Origin: Massospora cicadina
Lineage: Eukaryota > Entomophthoromycota > Entomophthoromycetes > Entomophthorales > Entomophthoraceae
Direction: 5' to 3'
Length of the DNA stretch: 64,000 nt
NCBI GenBank assembly: GCA_022478985.1
Contig: JAKSZP010006706.1
Coordinates: 62,001-126,000, forward strand
Below the pieces are notes generated by a model. It searched no databases and was not told the origin of the DNA. It was given only the letters and a program-made list of their open reading frames with translations. A program made the position numbers and the translations under genes. Position 1 is the first letter of the stretch. Each line of letters opens with the position of its first letter. This document shows positions 22,660-35,184 of the stretch, one piece after another.

Positions 22660-23930
22660 TGCATAGTAGGAACTGAGCTTGAAATCGATGTCCCAAAAGG
22701 GCTTTATGGTGAAATCATGGCTCCTTACCAACACTCTCAGCTTGAGCCACATGTGGCTCCAGGGTTTCTGCTACCTGGGAATGGAGAAGTGAAAGTGCTG
22801 CTAGCAAATTTACAAAAGGAGACCATAACAATTCAGTGGCACCAAGTGGTGGCTTACTTACACTTTTCTCCTATAGAAGAAGTCCGCTGTATTCATGATT
22901 TTGGCTCTTGGGAGGATCTTGGACTGCTGATAAGCTCTCCACTTGGCGTATTGACCATGGTTCCACGGGAAGCGCTTACTGGATTATCAATGGAACAACA
23001 AGAACAGGCTATGGCGTTATTTGAAAAGTATTGAGATATTTTTGCATATGATGATGATTTGGGGTGCGCTCAAGGGGTGGTACATTGGATAGATACCAGG
23101 ATCACCCTCCCATTTGGTCGCGACCTATTAGACATTCTAAAGCAGCGGAGGAGGTTGTTTCTGATGAGGTGGATAAACTTATAGTGCAAGGGATGCTAGA
23201 GCCATCGAATAGTCCGTGGGCATCACTGGTGCTCATAGTGAAGAAAAAAGATGGCTTGAATCAGGTGGTTATTGACTATTGCAAACTCAATAATGTAACA
23301 AAGAAGGATTCCTACCCTCTTCCACGGATTGACGATGCATTAGATTGATTGGGAGGAGCATACTATTTCTCAGCCATGGATCTGATCTTGGGTACTGGCA
23401 GATCAAATTGCCATCAGTGGAATGGAAAAAATGTGCTATCATCACATCAAAAGGATTATTCCAACCTACTTGCATGCCACAAGGGTTGTGCAACGCCATG
23501 GCTATGTTCCAGCATGCCATGGATACGATTCTAGGTGATTTAAAGTTGTCCTGCATTTTAGTTTATCTTGATGATATCAACATGTTCTTGCGGAATGTTT
23601 ACTGAACACCTTGGCCATTTGGAACAAGTGTTCTGACGCCTCGCTGCTGCTAATATCAAAATCAAGCCTCAAAAGTGCCATTTCTTTAAGGAGCAATTGG
23701 AATACCTTGGGTTCATCATGGATTCAAATGGGCTTAAACTGCAGCCAGCTAAAGTGGAAGCAATAAGCAAGATGACCCGCCCAGGTAGCAAGTGGGACAT
23801 TCAAGTGTTTCTGGGGATGGTTGGGTATTACCGCTGGTTCATTCCCAATTTCAGTTGTATTGGGGCCCCACTTTTCGAGTTGCTGAAGAAAAACGCTTCT
23901 TTTGATTGGACAGAATGATGCCAGAATGCT
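22660..23930 (+). pseudogene. Pre-RT domain and reverse transcriptase of B2
   Basis: The pre-RT segment (VAPGFLLPGNGEVKVLLANL) at 22717-23034 is the small beta-rich linker typical of this lineage. RT then shows [20 protein letters not shown] and [20 protein letters not shown] (23064-23348), then SAMDLI, ITSKGLFQPT and FQHAMDTILGDLKLSC. The catalytic box VYLDDINMF is intact at 23564-23575. The thumb follows (KPQKCHFF, LEYLGFIMDSNGLKLQPAK, FLGMVGYYRWFIPNFS). Stops near 23035, 23347 and 23602 break the frame. Confidence 0.88.
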
Positions 23931-24390
23931 TTTGATGTATTGCGCACTGCGTTAGCAAGCGCACCCATATTGCAATATCCCAACTTTGACAAACAGTTCA
24001 TAGTGCAAATGGATGCCTCTCTCTCCGCTATAGGGGCAGTATTATCTCAGAAGGACGATGATGGCGTGGAGCATCCTGTCGCCTTCTGTAGTCAAAGTTT
24101 GAGCTGTCATGAATGGAACTACACCATTACTGAGTGAGAATGTTTAGTGGTAATTTATGCTTATAAACAGTTTTGTGTATATCTGCATGGGGTACAGATT
24201 CCAAGTCATAACGGACCATGCTTCCTTGCGTTGGTTGCAGAATCTGTGTGAGCTGGAAGGGCGACTTGCACGTTGGGCATTAAAGCTCCAAGCATATGAT
24301 TTTGAGATTGTACACCGTCCTGGAGCTAAACACCAAAATGCAGATTGTCTCTCTAGGCTGCCAACAGTTGCAATCACAGCGGATTTAGCT
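23931..24390 (+). pseudogene. RNase H of B2
   Basis: It carries FIVQMDASLSAIGAVLSQ, HPVAFCSQ, TITE followed by a stop, then YAYKQFCVYLHG, ITDHASLRWLQNL, GRLARWALKLQAYDFEIVH and NADCLSRLP. These cover the RNase H acidic residues (D, E, D, D), and only one stop (24134) interrupts them. Confidence 0.85.
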
Positions 24391-25560
24391 GACATAATGT
24401 ATGAGAAGATGGTGGTAAATAAATACCAGGATGAGCTGCCGCATGTGATCAAGGTACTAGATGGACTTAGGGCGGATACCTTTCTATGTGAGGGAGAACT
24501 ATATAAGCGGATTGGTGACATGACGTTGAGTTTCCCTAAGCCTTTGGCCCAACCTGCGATAATTATGGATGCTCATTGGGCTGTAGGCCATGGAGGATTG
24601 CGGAAAACACTGGAGATGTTGTGACCCTGATACTACTGGGAGAGCATGCATTACAATGTATTGGAAATGATTAGTTGTTGTCATCAGTGTCAAGTGGAAA
24701 AACCATTCCATAAGAGAACCATATACCAGCTGGTCAAACCCTGGTTCACCTGGCACACCGTTTCTATTGATGTAGTAGGACCTCTGCCAACTAGTACCAA
24801 TTGGTCCAAATATATTATCATCGCCATAGATCATCTGACTCGATGGGTGGAGGCCAGGGCCATCAACAATTTGGGCGCGGTCACTACTGCCAAATTCATC
24901 ATGGAGTGTGTTGTACAGCAACACAGCTGCCCGCAATTCATTTTAATGGATAATGGAACCAATTTCACTTCACACATTCTGCCAAAGTTGAACGAGCTGA
25001 TGGTGATCTGTGGGGTTTTGACCACCCCATATCATCTGGAATCTAATGGAATGGTGGAGCGGGTTAATGGAACCTTGGTGAACATCCTCCATAAATTGGT
25101 AAATGATTGACTCTCAGAATGGAGCGCCCTCCTACCCACAGCTGTATTTGCATACAATATAAGCTATCATTTGTCTACTGGTAAGAGCCCATTCCAACTG
25201 TTGTATGGTCAACATCCAGCTTTGCCTGCCTTGCTTTATTCGTGTGTAGAGGATACTGGTGGAGTGGACCCCCAGCGTTATTTGAAGACCCTTACATATA
25301 CGTTGATCAAGCTACAATTGGAAGCCTATTCCACCAGTTTGGCTAAGAAGATTCGCGATCAGGCTGCAGATCAGAAGCGACAAAGTGGACTTCTGCTGAA
25401 CTCCATAGGAGACCATGCTTTATTCCATGATCAGCATGGTTTTGGAAGGAAAAAAAGCTTTCTAACATCTGGGTTGGTCCATTTGAGATAATTGAAAAGA
25501 AGGAATGGATGTTTACACCATCAAGGAACCTTGCGGGGGGTCAGATCATCAACTGAGCTC
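24391..25560 (+). pseudogene. Integrase of B2
   Basis: The HHCC zinc region has DAHWAVGHGGLRKTLEML and SCCHQCQ. The catalytic core at 24646-25110 shows [19 protein letters not shown] and GMVERVNG, so the D,D-E triad is present. The C-terminal region at 25171-25491 has SPFQLLYGQHPALP and LFHDQHGFG. Stops at about 24622 and 25108 and a frame break near 25490 inactivate it. No chromodomain follows. Confidence 0.88.
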
Positions 25561-25611
25561 ACGCGAAGTTCCTTGAAGCCTACAAACAGTGAGAGCATAT
25601 CGTCCAGTCAA

Positions 25612-26099
25612 AGGGGGGGGGTAATGTCAGGAAGTTAATATGACTGGATGATACACTAACCATACAATGGATTGAAAGGGGAATCAGGACAAGCCTCGAG
25701 ACTAACAAAGAGAAGTATATGAATAATAATTGATTGAAATGTCAACCAATCGGCAAGAATGGGATATTGCACTGAGATTAGGATAGATGAGAATTTTGAA
25801 TCAAAAGAAAGAAACGAATATAAGACACCAAGCTGAGGATGCATACGGCTTGTGGAATTGAGATATATTAAGAGTTACAGATTGAATTGAAGGGGGTTCA
25901 TTTAAAAGTAGGTTGTTTTTGAAAGGTCTGCATATTAACAATAATAAAGGTCAAAATAAAGGGCGATAGCTCCGTGTGAGAAGTTATTATTTTAATTAAA
26001 AGAATCAGCGATCTTCATATCATCTGATTTGGTTGCCCAGTGGCTAATACCCTGTGCAAACTGGCTCAGAGGAATCAAGACTATACGCTGAGAATAACA
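25612..26099 (+). repeat. Polypurine tract and 3' LTR of B2
   Basis: AAAGGGGGGGGGTAA just before TGTCAGGAAG at 25625 is the plus-strand priming tract. The LTR ends AATAACA at 26099, followed by CTCCT. Confidence 0.88.
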
Positions 26100-26434
26100 C
26101 TCCTTAAGGTTCTGCAACCAGCGTAACAAAGAATTATTTGTTATGACTTTAAACTTCACCCCATGAAAATACACCCAAAACTGCTTATACGCGTAGATCA
26201 CCTCAAAGCACACCCACTTGGTCACAGTATAATTTCGTTCTTGGCTGTTCAGCCTCTGACTGCAATATGCTATGGGGTGCTCATCTCCCTCATAGTCTTT
26301 CTGAGATAGGACCAACCCTATAGCAGAAAGGGATGCATAGTTTGAACTATGAACTCTTTATTGAAGTATGGATAGTGTAACACTGGTGCACTGATTAGTG
26401 CCATTCAAAGTGTATTGAAAGAGCAATGACAACG
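26100..26434 (-). pseudogene. RNase H segment of B1
   Basis: The minus strand reads SAPVLHYPYFNKEFIVQ, LSQKDYEGDEHPIAYCSQRL, NYTVT, YAYKQFWVYFHG, ITNNSLLRWLQNLKE. A small deletion lies at the position of the first catalytic aspartate. The right edge is the target site of Chromo-2 (CAACG, 26430-26434) and the left edge is the target of B2. Confidence 0.8.
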
Positions 26435-27293
26435 TTTTTTAAGGAGAGTGTCTATAACTCACCCATTTCCAGCATGGAAGTGCACGGTGCACAGGTCCAA
26501 TGCTAGGAAACTAGTCAATAATACAAAAGTTATTAAATCCCAGAAGAGGATTCTTAAACTATATTAACTTAGGACGAATAGGGTTATTAAGAAAGGGAAA
26601 TAAAAAGGAAGCAACGCGGTGCATGAGGTTGTAGGGGATAGGCGCCCGAGGTTGGAGGGACCCTGGGTGGCCCAACAATGCATGGGCGGATAGATTCAGC
26701 ATTGTTAATATTAAGTTGTTGACGTTGCGCAAGACCTCCTCAAAGAGGTCTGCACAGGATTGTCCCCAATAAAATAAATAAAAACTTTGTACTAAATGAG
26801 GATTTTATTATAGGGGAGATGTCGACCAATGGGAGAAATTGGTCTTGAAATAAGATATTTAAGGGATTTTGGGAAAACAATCAATCAATGGAAGTGGGTC
26901 CCAGCTGTGGTGAGTCAATAGATGCACACTTCCATCAGGCAATACTCTATACTGGGTAATTGACCAAACTTGGGTAATTGATTGTAGGAGCAGCTGACCT
27001 GAGCTCAAAATATTAAAACTAAACAGGTTTCAATATCCCATTTACCCAAAAACTGAAGCAAACTGTTATTATTCATAACAAAGATATTCATTTTAACGCA
27101 CATGCTATTATGAAGAGCCAAGCTACTCCAGCATTCCTGGGACCAACCTGGACATACCTCGTCTCCACCCAGCGTTAATCTAAGGTATACTTGAGATCAG
27201 GGAGACCATCCAACTTCACCTTCTTGGCCTTCTGATATGCAGCTTTGTCCCTTGGATTGGTTCCCATGATCATGTCATTTTCTAGCCATGACA
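26435..27293 (-). repeat. 3' LTR of Chromo-2
   Basis: It aligns with 36826-37690 and 54211-55104. The right end is ...AGCCATGACA; the left end has become a T-run (TTTTTTAAGGAGAG for TGTAAGGAGAG). In element orientation it is preceded by a purine-rich tract at 27294-27313. Confidence 0.85.
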
Positions 27294-27442
27294 TTACCAT
27301 CTCCTTCCTTCAGGGCTCAACCCCCCTCCAGGAGCTTGCGCCAGGGAAAAGTTCTTGTGGGCAGGAGCCAAATTCATGGAGACAACGGCTTTCTTTGGTT
27401 GAGATCCAGCGGCCTGGGGGAAACGCTTATGGAAAGCTTCAA

Positions 27443-28719
27443 TCAGGTCTTAGCATGCACACAGTCACGCTCTGGCACCCATCTGTTCTCTGAAGCATTA
27501 AAACCCTTCCAAGATACCAGGTACTCAAGCCTTCTTTTAACTCGGCGGGAGGCTACTATTTCATCTACTTCCCACTCTGGCGCCCCATCCATGAGATAAG
27601 CCTCAGGAGTCTCAGGTGGGGGGCCCTCAAACAACATCAATTTGCTCTCAAAAGACAGAAAATATCTGAAACAAAGAGGGGAGATCTAACTGGTATGAGG
27701 CATGGCCCACTTTTCTAACAACGCGGTAAGGGCCAATCCTCTTTGGCCCTGGCTTCTTGCATGGCTGCTTGATAGGGATTTTACGAGCATCAAGCATTAC
27801 GAGATCCCCTTCTTTGTATGCTGAACCCACCTCAATGCTTACCATCCGCGTTCTCCTTATATATTTTCATTGCCGCCTCCAAACTCGTGGAAACCCCCTG
27901 GTGTACTTTCTTGATAGTCTTTGCAAAGTCCATCACTACTTCAACTTTGGATACACAGCTGGGCTCCATATTATAGGCGGGGTAAAAACATGGTTGGTGA
28001 ATAAAGGAGAACAACCAATTGAAGAATGCAAAGTGTTGTTGTAGCTAAATTGGGCCATAGGGAGGTGAGAACCCAATCTGAATGATCCGTGACGGTGTAA
28101 CACTGCAGAAACTGTTCCAAGCACTGGTTCACTCGTTTAGTCTGACCATCTGATTGGGTGTGATAGGCAGTTGAACGGCAGGGGAGAATCTAGATAGTTT
28201 TACACAATTGTTCCCAAAAGATGGAGGTAAGCTGGGGTCCCCAGTCACTGATAATTTCTGGGGGAACCCCTGAAGCGCAAACACATGACTGACAAAGAGC
28301 CTAGCCATCTTAGCCGCGGTTATTGTATTTTCGCAAGAGATAAAGTGGGCGAACTTTGTAAAACGGTCCACCACCACCACGATGGCATCATAACCATCAG
28401 AGACAGGTAATTCCACAATGAAATCAACAGATAGGGAAGTCCAGGGCCCTTCAGCCCTTTATACTGGAACCAGCAACCCCGCGAGGGACTGGCAATTTTG
28501 TTTCATTTGGTTGCAGACTAGGCACTCCTTACAATTTCTGGAAACTTGCGCAGCTAACTCCTTCAAAAAGTAAGTTTGGCAAACTAGTTCTAGAGTTTTC
28601 TCCTTCCCAGGATGTCCAATTGTGATTCCATCATGATGGTCGCAGATGATTTCCTTGCGCAGTGGTCCAGTATGAACCCATAGGCGCCCTGAAACTACAC
28701 CATCTCCTCCTTTACGCAA
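27443..28719 (-). pseudogene. Integrase and chromodomain of Chromo-2
   Basis: In element order: zinc region 28719-28459 (HDGITIGHPGKEKTLEL ... CKECLVC); catalytic core 28416-28129 with VVVVDRFTKFAHF and a damaged second-Asp region (VTGDPSLPPSFG for SDRDPxFxS); the Glu region is shifted near 28130; then AQFSYNNTLHSSIGCSPLF. A GPY/F motif (KRIGPYRVVRKVGHASYQLD) lies at about 27756-27697. The chromodomain at 27580-27443 reads WEVDEIVASRRVKRRLEYLV, SWKGF and RWVPE. It would direct insertion into heterochromatin. Confidence 0.87.
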
Positions 28720-28968
28720 TAACCCTTGGTTAGATTCTCCTAATTCAAAGCGCTCTTAGCAAGAACCATAGTATATTCGGCTGATAATGGCTGAGAAAGG
28801 ACTGCCTTTATGAACACATTGTATTTCTCTGCATTTTTCAGAGGTGCAAGCGCTGGCATGTTGGACGTGGAAGCGGAAAGTTGAGATAAAATCTTTCTTA
28901 GTGGAATCATCAACTGGGTGATATGAACCTCTACCTCTTTGAATCAGGAGCTAAAGCAGGGTTGCAGC

Positions 28969-30130
28969 TTAAAGCATCCGCCAAACCATTCTACTTGCCC
29001 TTGATGAACTCATAAGGAAATGCGAATTGGGCAAAGGTCTCATGCCAATGGGTCTGCCGTGGGGTTTGACATGAGGAGCGCAGTAGTACATCAAGGCACA
29101 GTGATCTGTACGTATATGGAAAGGTTGATTAGAGCCATGCAAGTGGTGACGCCAATATGTCAGCGCCTCCACCACTACTAGTAACTCCTTGTGATAAACG
29201 GCGTAGTTCAACTCTGGCAAAGACATTTTTCTAAAAAAATATCCACTGGATGCTCTATCCCATCTTCGCCTACTTGTAACAAGGCAGTCGCTATGGCACA
29301 GTTGGAGGTATCTGTAGACACAATGAACTCTTTGGAAGGGTCAACATGGCGAAAGACAGACATGGACAACAGGGTGCACTTCACTATTTGGAAAGCGTCC
29401 TCCAAAATTGAGGACCACTGAAGCACCTTTGCACCACTAGCCTTATATAAGGGAGCTGCCACCTTGGAAAGATATGGCATGGACTTCTTGAGAAATGTAC
29501 ACGTCCCCAAAAAGCTTCTCAATTCCTTGACGGAGGTGGGGCGTGCCACTCACAAATCGCCTTCTCCTTGTCTGGAGTTATCATGTGTCCTTGGTCAAAC
29601 ATAACGTTGCCCAAAAAGTGACCTGGGACTTAAAAAACTCACATTTGCTTATCTTCAGTGTAAGGCTGGTTGCCTTTAACCTCTTCACCACTTTCTGAAG
29701 GTGTACTGCATGAGACTCATGGTTGGGGTAAAACACCATGATATCATCCATGTAAACAACCGCGCATACCCCCAGCAAGTCCCCCAACGGTGCATCAATG
29801 CGGCGTTAAGAGATATCATGTTCATTTTTAAGCCCAAAGGGAATGACCAGAAACTGGAAAATCCCATTTCTGGTATATAGGTGCGGTTAATCAACCTTGT
29901 CCCTTTGTAATCCGAATCTGATTAAAAGCATTGAGGAAATCCAGTTGGGAGAAGACTTTAGCCTTCTCTATGTAGCGTGCAAACTGAGAATCTAAATAGA
30001 TGGGATGGAGATCTGGTACAATGACGTTGTTTTGGTTCTCATAGTCTACGCTTGGGCATAGAGTACCATCTGCCTTCTCAACAAAGAGAAGTGGGGAGCA
30101 TACAGGGGAGGTACGCTGAAAAATAGTGCC
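28969..30130 (-). pseudogene. Reverse transcriptase and RNase H of Chromo-2
   Basis: RT starts next to the LINE insertion (EQLAKGTIFQRTSPVCSPLLF across frames) and continues with SQLDFLNAFNQIRI-like, YIPEMGFSSFWSFPLGLK, and the catalytic box YMDDIMVF at 29743-29754, intact. The thumb has KISKCEFFKS and the tether FLGTCTFLKKSMPYLSKV. RNase H has FIVSTDTSNCAIATALLQ, ELNYAVYHKELLVVVEAL and RTDHCALMYY. Frame breaks lie near 29885, 29580 and 29205. Confidence 0.85.
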
Positions 30131-30162
30131 TTTGGCTAACTGCTCTTCAACTTAAATTTAAA
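30131..30162. repeat. Left target duplication of the LINE
   Basis: TTTGGCTAACTGCTC... (32 bp) matches 35421-35453 (TTTGCTAACTGCTCC...) with a few changes. Both sit in the same RT codons of Chromo-2. This defines the LINE ends and a long staggered cut. Confidence 0.75.
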
Positions 30163-30398
30163 TCTATTGCGAGGAAGGCTGACCATGGGACTGACACTTC
30201 TGAATTTGACCCAAAAGGAACAGAACTTAGTAACAGGGAAGGCACCCCAGAGAAGCGATGCTATCTCTTGTTGCCAGCGGAAACGCCACTATGGGGAGGG
30301 GAGGGAACATGTGAAGGGGCCGTAGCCACAATTGAACACGTGTGTAGGAAAGGGTCTGATTTGATGATCCAAACTGGGAACCAGGAGGAGACCAGGTG

Positions 30399-33300
30399 TC
30401 AGTGACGCGGTGGGAGGTATCCAAACATCCACGCCTGAAAGTGGTCTACCAAATGAGACCGGAATCTGTGGACAGCTTCTGGGAGGGTGGGGATGGAGCT
30501 TGCGATGGCATCCAAGACAATCGTGTGGATAGTCCACATGGCGATTGCCACCACCAGAGCACGGAGGGAGGGTGGAAGGGGGGAGGCCATTGATAAGGTA
30601 AACATATCTCTTGACAGACTGAAGGGATGTGTTTGATCCTGGCCAAGAAGACGTTGAACTTCGCGCCATATCACTTTAGAGGTAGGACACTTCTCCATGC
30701 GGTGGAACAGCGTTCCATACTGGCCACACACGACGCAGGATGAGTGTAAAGCGTTAGAGCGCTCAGCCGTATGGTACACCCGCCTCAGACAGCGCCACAC
30801 ATGGGAGCAGACTTGAGGCTGCAACAGAGGATGGTGTGCGTATTTCCAAATATTCTTCTGAGTCTCAATGGAGTAAGGGATGTCCATCATGTCCAGGTAG
30901 TCCACCCTGGATAGGACATGGGGGCGTGTGAGGATCACGCCATCTTTAATGGGTAACCCCTGTACCTCTTGTGTGAACTGAGGAGAGGGGCGGCCTCTCT
31001 GGGCTGTGTGTCCGCTAATACGAATTCTCCACTCAGCTCTCTGCATGGAGAGGAGGATTCGTTTGTAGTGGGTTTTAGTCCCATGAGGACCTGTGGCCGA
31101 TGGGTGTGAAGCCAGGTATTTCATCAAGAAGTGAGGGTTCAATGGATTGTTAAGGCCCAAGGCGCGGGAGAAGTTGGAGCAGGCTGCGCGGGACCAGTGT
31201 AGGGAGGGGAGCGTAGGGGCGGTGACAGCCGCAACCCAGGTGCCCAGGAATTTGGCAGCATGGGCTTTGAAGTCAAGCAGGCCCATGCCGCCATGATGAT
31301 GAGGGCCAAACATGACCTCTAGCCGTACTGGTGGTGGGCGGCCTGACCAAAGCCATCCTTACAGAAGGGCATACAAGGATTTGAAAAATTCTGGGGAGAA
31401 GGGGATGGCGTGGGCTCCAAACCAAACTTTGGTGAGGAGCATATAGTTGGCTAAAACAACCCTGTCAGTAAGGGAAGTAGGGTGGGCTCTGAGGGAGGCG
31501 ATGCGTTTTGTCACGTTGTCTAAAATATGATTTTCCATTACTGCTGATGCATACCCGCCTGCCTCCACCCACACGCCCAGATGGCGGACAGGCCCTATGG
31601 TAGGGCGTGGCATGAAGGGGAGCACTAGTGGGGCGGTGTGGGGTGAGCAGGGAGGGCGAGCACGTGTGCGAGTAGATGGGCTGGGCTGGGCGCTGGTTGC
31701 TGGGGCCCAGCAGGTTTGATGCCGACCAAGGAGGATGATTTCAGTTTTGGAAGCGTTCAGTGCAGCATTACTTACCTGGGAATACTCCTGGATGAGAGCT
31801 TTAAGCGCGCGTGCATCTTTATTAGATACCCCTACCACACAGTCATCTGCAAACGCCATCATCTTGACTGGGGCTCGGCCTGGTACATGGACCCCAGTGA
31901 GTTGGGCATTCACGTTTTGAAGTAGTGGGTCAAGGCTGAAGTTGTATAAGAGTGGGCTAAGGGGGTCCCCTTGTCGTAGGCCCCTTTGAGGGCGGACTAC
32001 TTCTGTTAGGAAGCCAAGGCCACGCACTACCATTGTTGCAGATTCCGTGAGCAGCATTACCCAGTTGATGAAGCGAGGGGGTAAGCGGAATTGATGGAGG
32101 CAGGCCCTGAGGTATTCCCTAGTTTACTCTATCATAGGCCTTCTGTTGGTCTAAGAATACAAGTGCTCCAGAGGTTGTGGACTGGCATGCGTTAGCCACA
32201 GAGTGCACGTTGTCCCAAATCGACCTTCTGGGTATGAAATGAATTGTTCTGGGGAGATGGTGGCAGATGCTACAATCCTTAATTTTTTTAGCCATGATTT
32301 TAGTTAGAAGTTTTTTATCCATGTTAGTTAAAGAAATGGGGCGCCAGTTGGCTAAGTCTATCTTGTCCCCTTTCTTAAAGAGTGTAATGGTGAAGGCCTC
32401 TTGTCCTCCTGGTAGGAGGCGCGATTCCAGAAGGCTCTGGTTGTGAGGCAAGCAGCAGTGGGGATATATATTTGAAGTACTTTTTATAGAATTCATATGG
32501 AATGCCATCTGGGCCTGGGCATTTCCAATTTGGTGCACCACGGATGGCTGTCCATAGTTCATTTGGAGTAATCAAATTCATTATTTCCGGGTATCAGGAA
32601 ATGGTGTGGATGGGGGTTCAGTCAAAAAATTCTGCCACTTTGGCCGCCTGAATTTGTCAGATTGGTATAACTTGGAGTAATACTTTTGTATTTTGATTGC
32701 CACTTCAGCTGGCATATCCACGACGGAAAGATCTGATCTTCGCACCTGTGTGCAGGCCATGCTCTAGCGTGGTGCAAAATTTTTCATAAAAAAATATGCG
32801 ATGCACTTGTCACCCTCTGTAATGCATTTGGCCCTGTACTGAACACAAACCTGATGTTTGTGTTGCCTTTTGAGCGCGTTGAGGTAGACGGCTGCCTCCG
32901 CCCACTTCTGGCCCCATGCAGGGCTGTAGCCTGTGACTTGGATGTTGGACTCCAGGTGTGCCAACTCTGCTAGAGCGCGCGAAATGACAGCCAATGTGGC
33001 TTGTGAGCATTGGGAGGAGAGGTGGCGAGAGTGGCGGATGGTATCCTCTTTGAAGGCTGCCCATGTGGAGATGGGGTCCGCGCAAAACGGTGTAACAAAC
33101 TCTTTTGCCAAAGTTGCTGATTCCACCCAAGTAGAAAATTCTGGCGATGCAAGTTCAGGAGGGCGGAGTTTGCACCAATTTGGGGCCTTAGTCACTGTGA
33201 CAGGTAGGTGGTAGGTTATTGAGACCAGCCAGTGGTCAGAGAATTCAATTTTTGTTGTTTGGAAGTGGGAAAGTGAGGTTGGAATTTCGCTGGCGTGAGG

Positions 33301-33960
33301 ATAAGGTCTATGCAGGTCATGGACCTTAATTGGCTGTTGTGGATGTGGGGGCGCGTCATGTTTTCGAGCAGTGGGGCTTGCTGTGGCAGCGCGTCCATTA
33401 ACCCAAGGGTGGCCTTTAGAACGCGAAGTTCTACATGACCTTGGGGGGCGTGGGAGGAGAAAGGCCAACAGCCGTGGGTGTGTTTAGCCAACAGTTCATG
33501 TCGCCAACTATGAAAGGGTCTGGGGGTAATGGGAGGGATTTGACCAATGAGAAAATTTCCTGACGCTCTCATGCACAGATTGGGGCATAGATGTTGATGA
33601 TAGCATGCGCCACGTTGGCCCACAAGAAAGTGACAACAAGGACTCAGCCATTGAGGAAGGATTCTGATGATAGAAATTTGAAAAAATTATTTTTCAAACT
33701 AGCACCCCACAGTGCTCTGACCAAAAGGATAGGGAAGGGAGGAGCATGGTTTTCCAAGCATCCTTGGAACCTCACGGACAGTGGGACTCCTGGATGGCCA
33801 GGATATCCACGGGTAAATTTTTTTTATAAAAAACTCAGTTTCCTAGCCTGAAATGGTGAGGCCTTGAGTCTAACGATATTCAACATCCCTAAAATGAAGG
33901 TTTCCCCCATTGCACCTTAGGTGCGAGGGGGTGGGCACCTGGGCCCACTAGCCTCCTCTA
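30399..33960 (-). pseudogene. LINE ORF2: endonuclease, RT, zinc finger
   Basis: Endonuclease motifs in order: LAIQES near 33810-33795, INIYAPI near 33597-33577, VGDMN near 33510-33495, SDHWLVS near 33238-33218. The RT fingers read NWRPISLTNMDKKLLTKIM (32562-32119 frame), then LVFLDQQKAYDRVN. The next frame (32057-31359) has RGLRQGDPLSPLLY and the active site FADD at 31842-31853, intact. The last frame (31313-30399) has GGMGLLDFKAHAAKFLG and a finger CVVCGQYGTLFHRMEKC, C-x2-C-x7-H-x4-C. At least four frame breaks (near 33215, 32600-32760, 32100, 31340) make it inactive. It would nick target DNA and prime cDNA synthesis there. Confidence 0.87.
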
Positions 33961-34313
33961 GATCCCTATGGGCCTTCACAGCAGTGCAGGTGTTTGCAGC
34001 AACGCTATCAGTAGTTTTGTTAATTCTAGCAGAAAGGTTCGCGTTGGCTTTTGCCTTCACTTTTTATTTCCTTGACGTCGAACAAATTTTTTGAGGTGCA
34101 GATGAGTTTGGTGCACCAACGTTCAGGTCAAAAAAAAATTTCTGGTAGGTTGGACCTCAAGTCAGTTTCAACTGGAGCTTGGTTGCAAAGATCAGGTGAG
34201 ATTGAGTCACCCATCGGATCCTCAGATTGGATGGCCCAATCAGCATGGGCTTCCCAATCTGATTGGTTGAGGGATTCCCAATTTGCTTCTACCACGAAGG
34301 CTTTGATATCCTC

Positions 34314-35184
34314 CTAGCATTGGGAGTGTGGGATAATGGTGGTGACTTTGGCCGCTTCCTTGGCCGCAGCCCTGTGGGCCTGCTTGGCCTTCTTCCACTC
34401 TTTCAGGGAAATAGGTTTTACCAGTAGGTAGCAGCCTTGTGCTCCCCACGGGAAAGCCTCTTTGGTGCTTGTGGTTGGCTCATAGTGCGCCTCTCCACTG
34501 GCCATGGCTGCCAAGGGGTGCTCTTGGAATGTGATGCCCTCCTTGGTGGGGCATGCATGTGCCTTATGGCCAAACACGCCACAGTGGGTGCAGATGGGGG
34601 GTGCGCTGTCCACGGTTACCCGGAAAGGGTGGGTGGTATGCCCTTCAATATTGATATATGTGGAGTGTGGGATCTGGGTTAGGTCCTTCGCAATCTCCTC
34701 AGTTGGGGTCAGAACTGTGATGGCATCACTGGTGCACAGGTGTGGCATCAGCATAAAGCGTTGCATCTCGAAAGATTGTATTTCGCCATATATAGTGAGA
34801 CCATCTTTCAGGTGCTGCTCCAAAACGGCATGTTTTACCATAGTAGGCAAAAAGTCAAACGTGAGGAAAATTTGGTTGGATTTTGTTTATCTGGTGCATT
34901 TGGTTTCGATGAGCTGTTGCCCTTTGGGGAGGTTGATCACTACATGCACCGCAGAAGCTTTGTCTGCTGCCTCCTTGTTTTTGAAACTGAGGTCCAGCCA
35001 ACCGCGTGACATGGAGTGAGGTGCAACATACACCGCAGTTGGAAAAAAAGTGTGCACATCCCCACAAAATTTTTCCCATAAAGCTGTTTGTTGGATGTCC
35101 AGAAACACAAGGACCCCATATTCCACTGACAAGAGTGGTTGGGAGTGCGGCGTGTTGATGTACTGGTTGCATCGCGCTTACCAA
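34314..35184 (-). pseudogene. LINE ORF1 (nucleic-acid-binding protein)
   Basis: The N-terminal part (35132-34887, in a frame also open upstream to 35184) has an RRM-like texture (GVLVFLDIQQTALWEKF ... GWLDLSFKNKEAADKA). A break at about 34855 leads to the second frame (34850-34314). This carries TIYGEIQSFEMQRFML and a zinc knuckle CTHCGVFGHKAHAC near 34590-34550 (C-x2-C-x4-H-x4-C), and ends in a lysine/alanine-rich tail (KKAKQAHRAAAKEAAK). It would coat LINE RNA. About 350 bp lie between its end and ORF2. Confidence 0.75.

Larger units (their letters stand above)
18792..26099 (+). mobile_element. Ty3/Gypsy retrotransposon B2 (best-preserved copy)
   Basis: LTRs of 478 and 475 bp (18792-19269, 25625-26099) begin TGTC(A/G)GGAAG and end AACA. 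Flanks TTCCT (18787-18791) and CTCCT (26100-26104) match at four of five bases. It lies in the RNase H of B1 in opposite orientation. The order is a long N-terminal gag, capsid with CCHC knuckle, protease, RT with intact YLDD, RNase H and integrase with all D,D-E residues visible. It has fewer stops than its relatives but protease has NTG in place of DTG and several frames are interrupted. It is younger than B1. Confidence 0.9.

Noticed and set aside
22717..23034. dUTPase-like domain before RT in B2
   Set aside because: The text matches the usual Ty3 pre-RT linker present in B3 as well; no dUTPase motif is seen.
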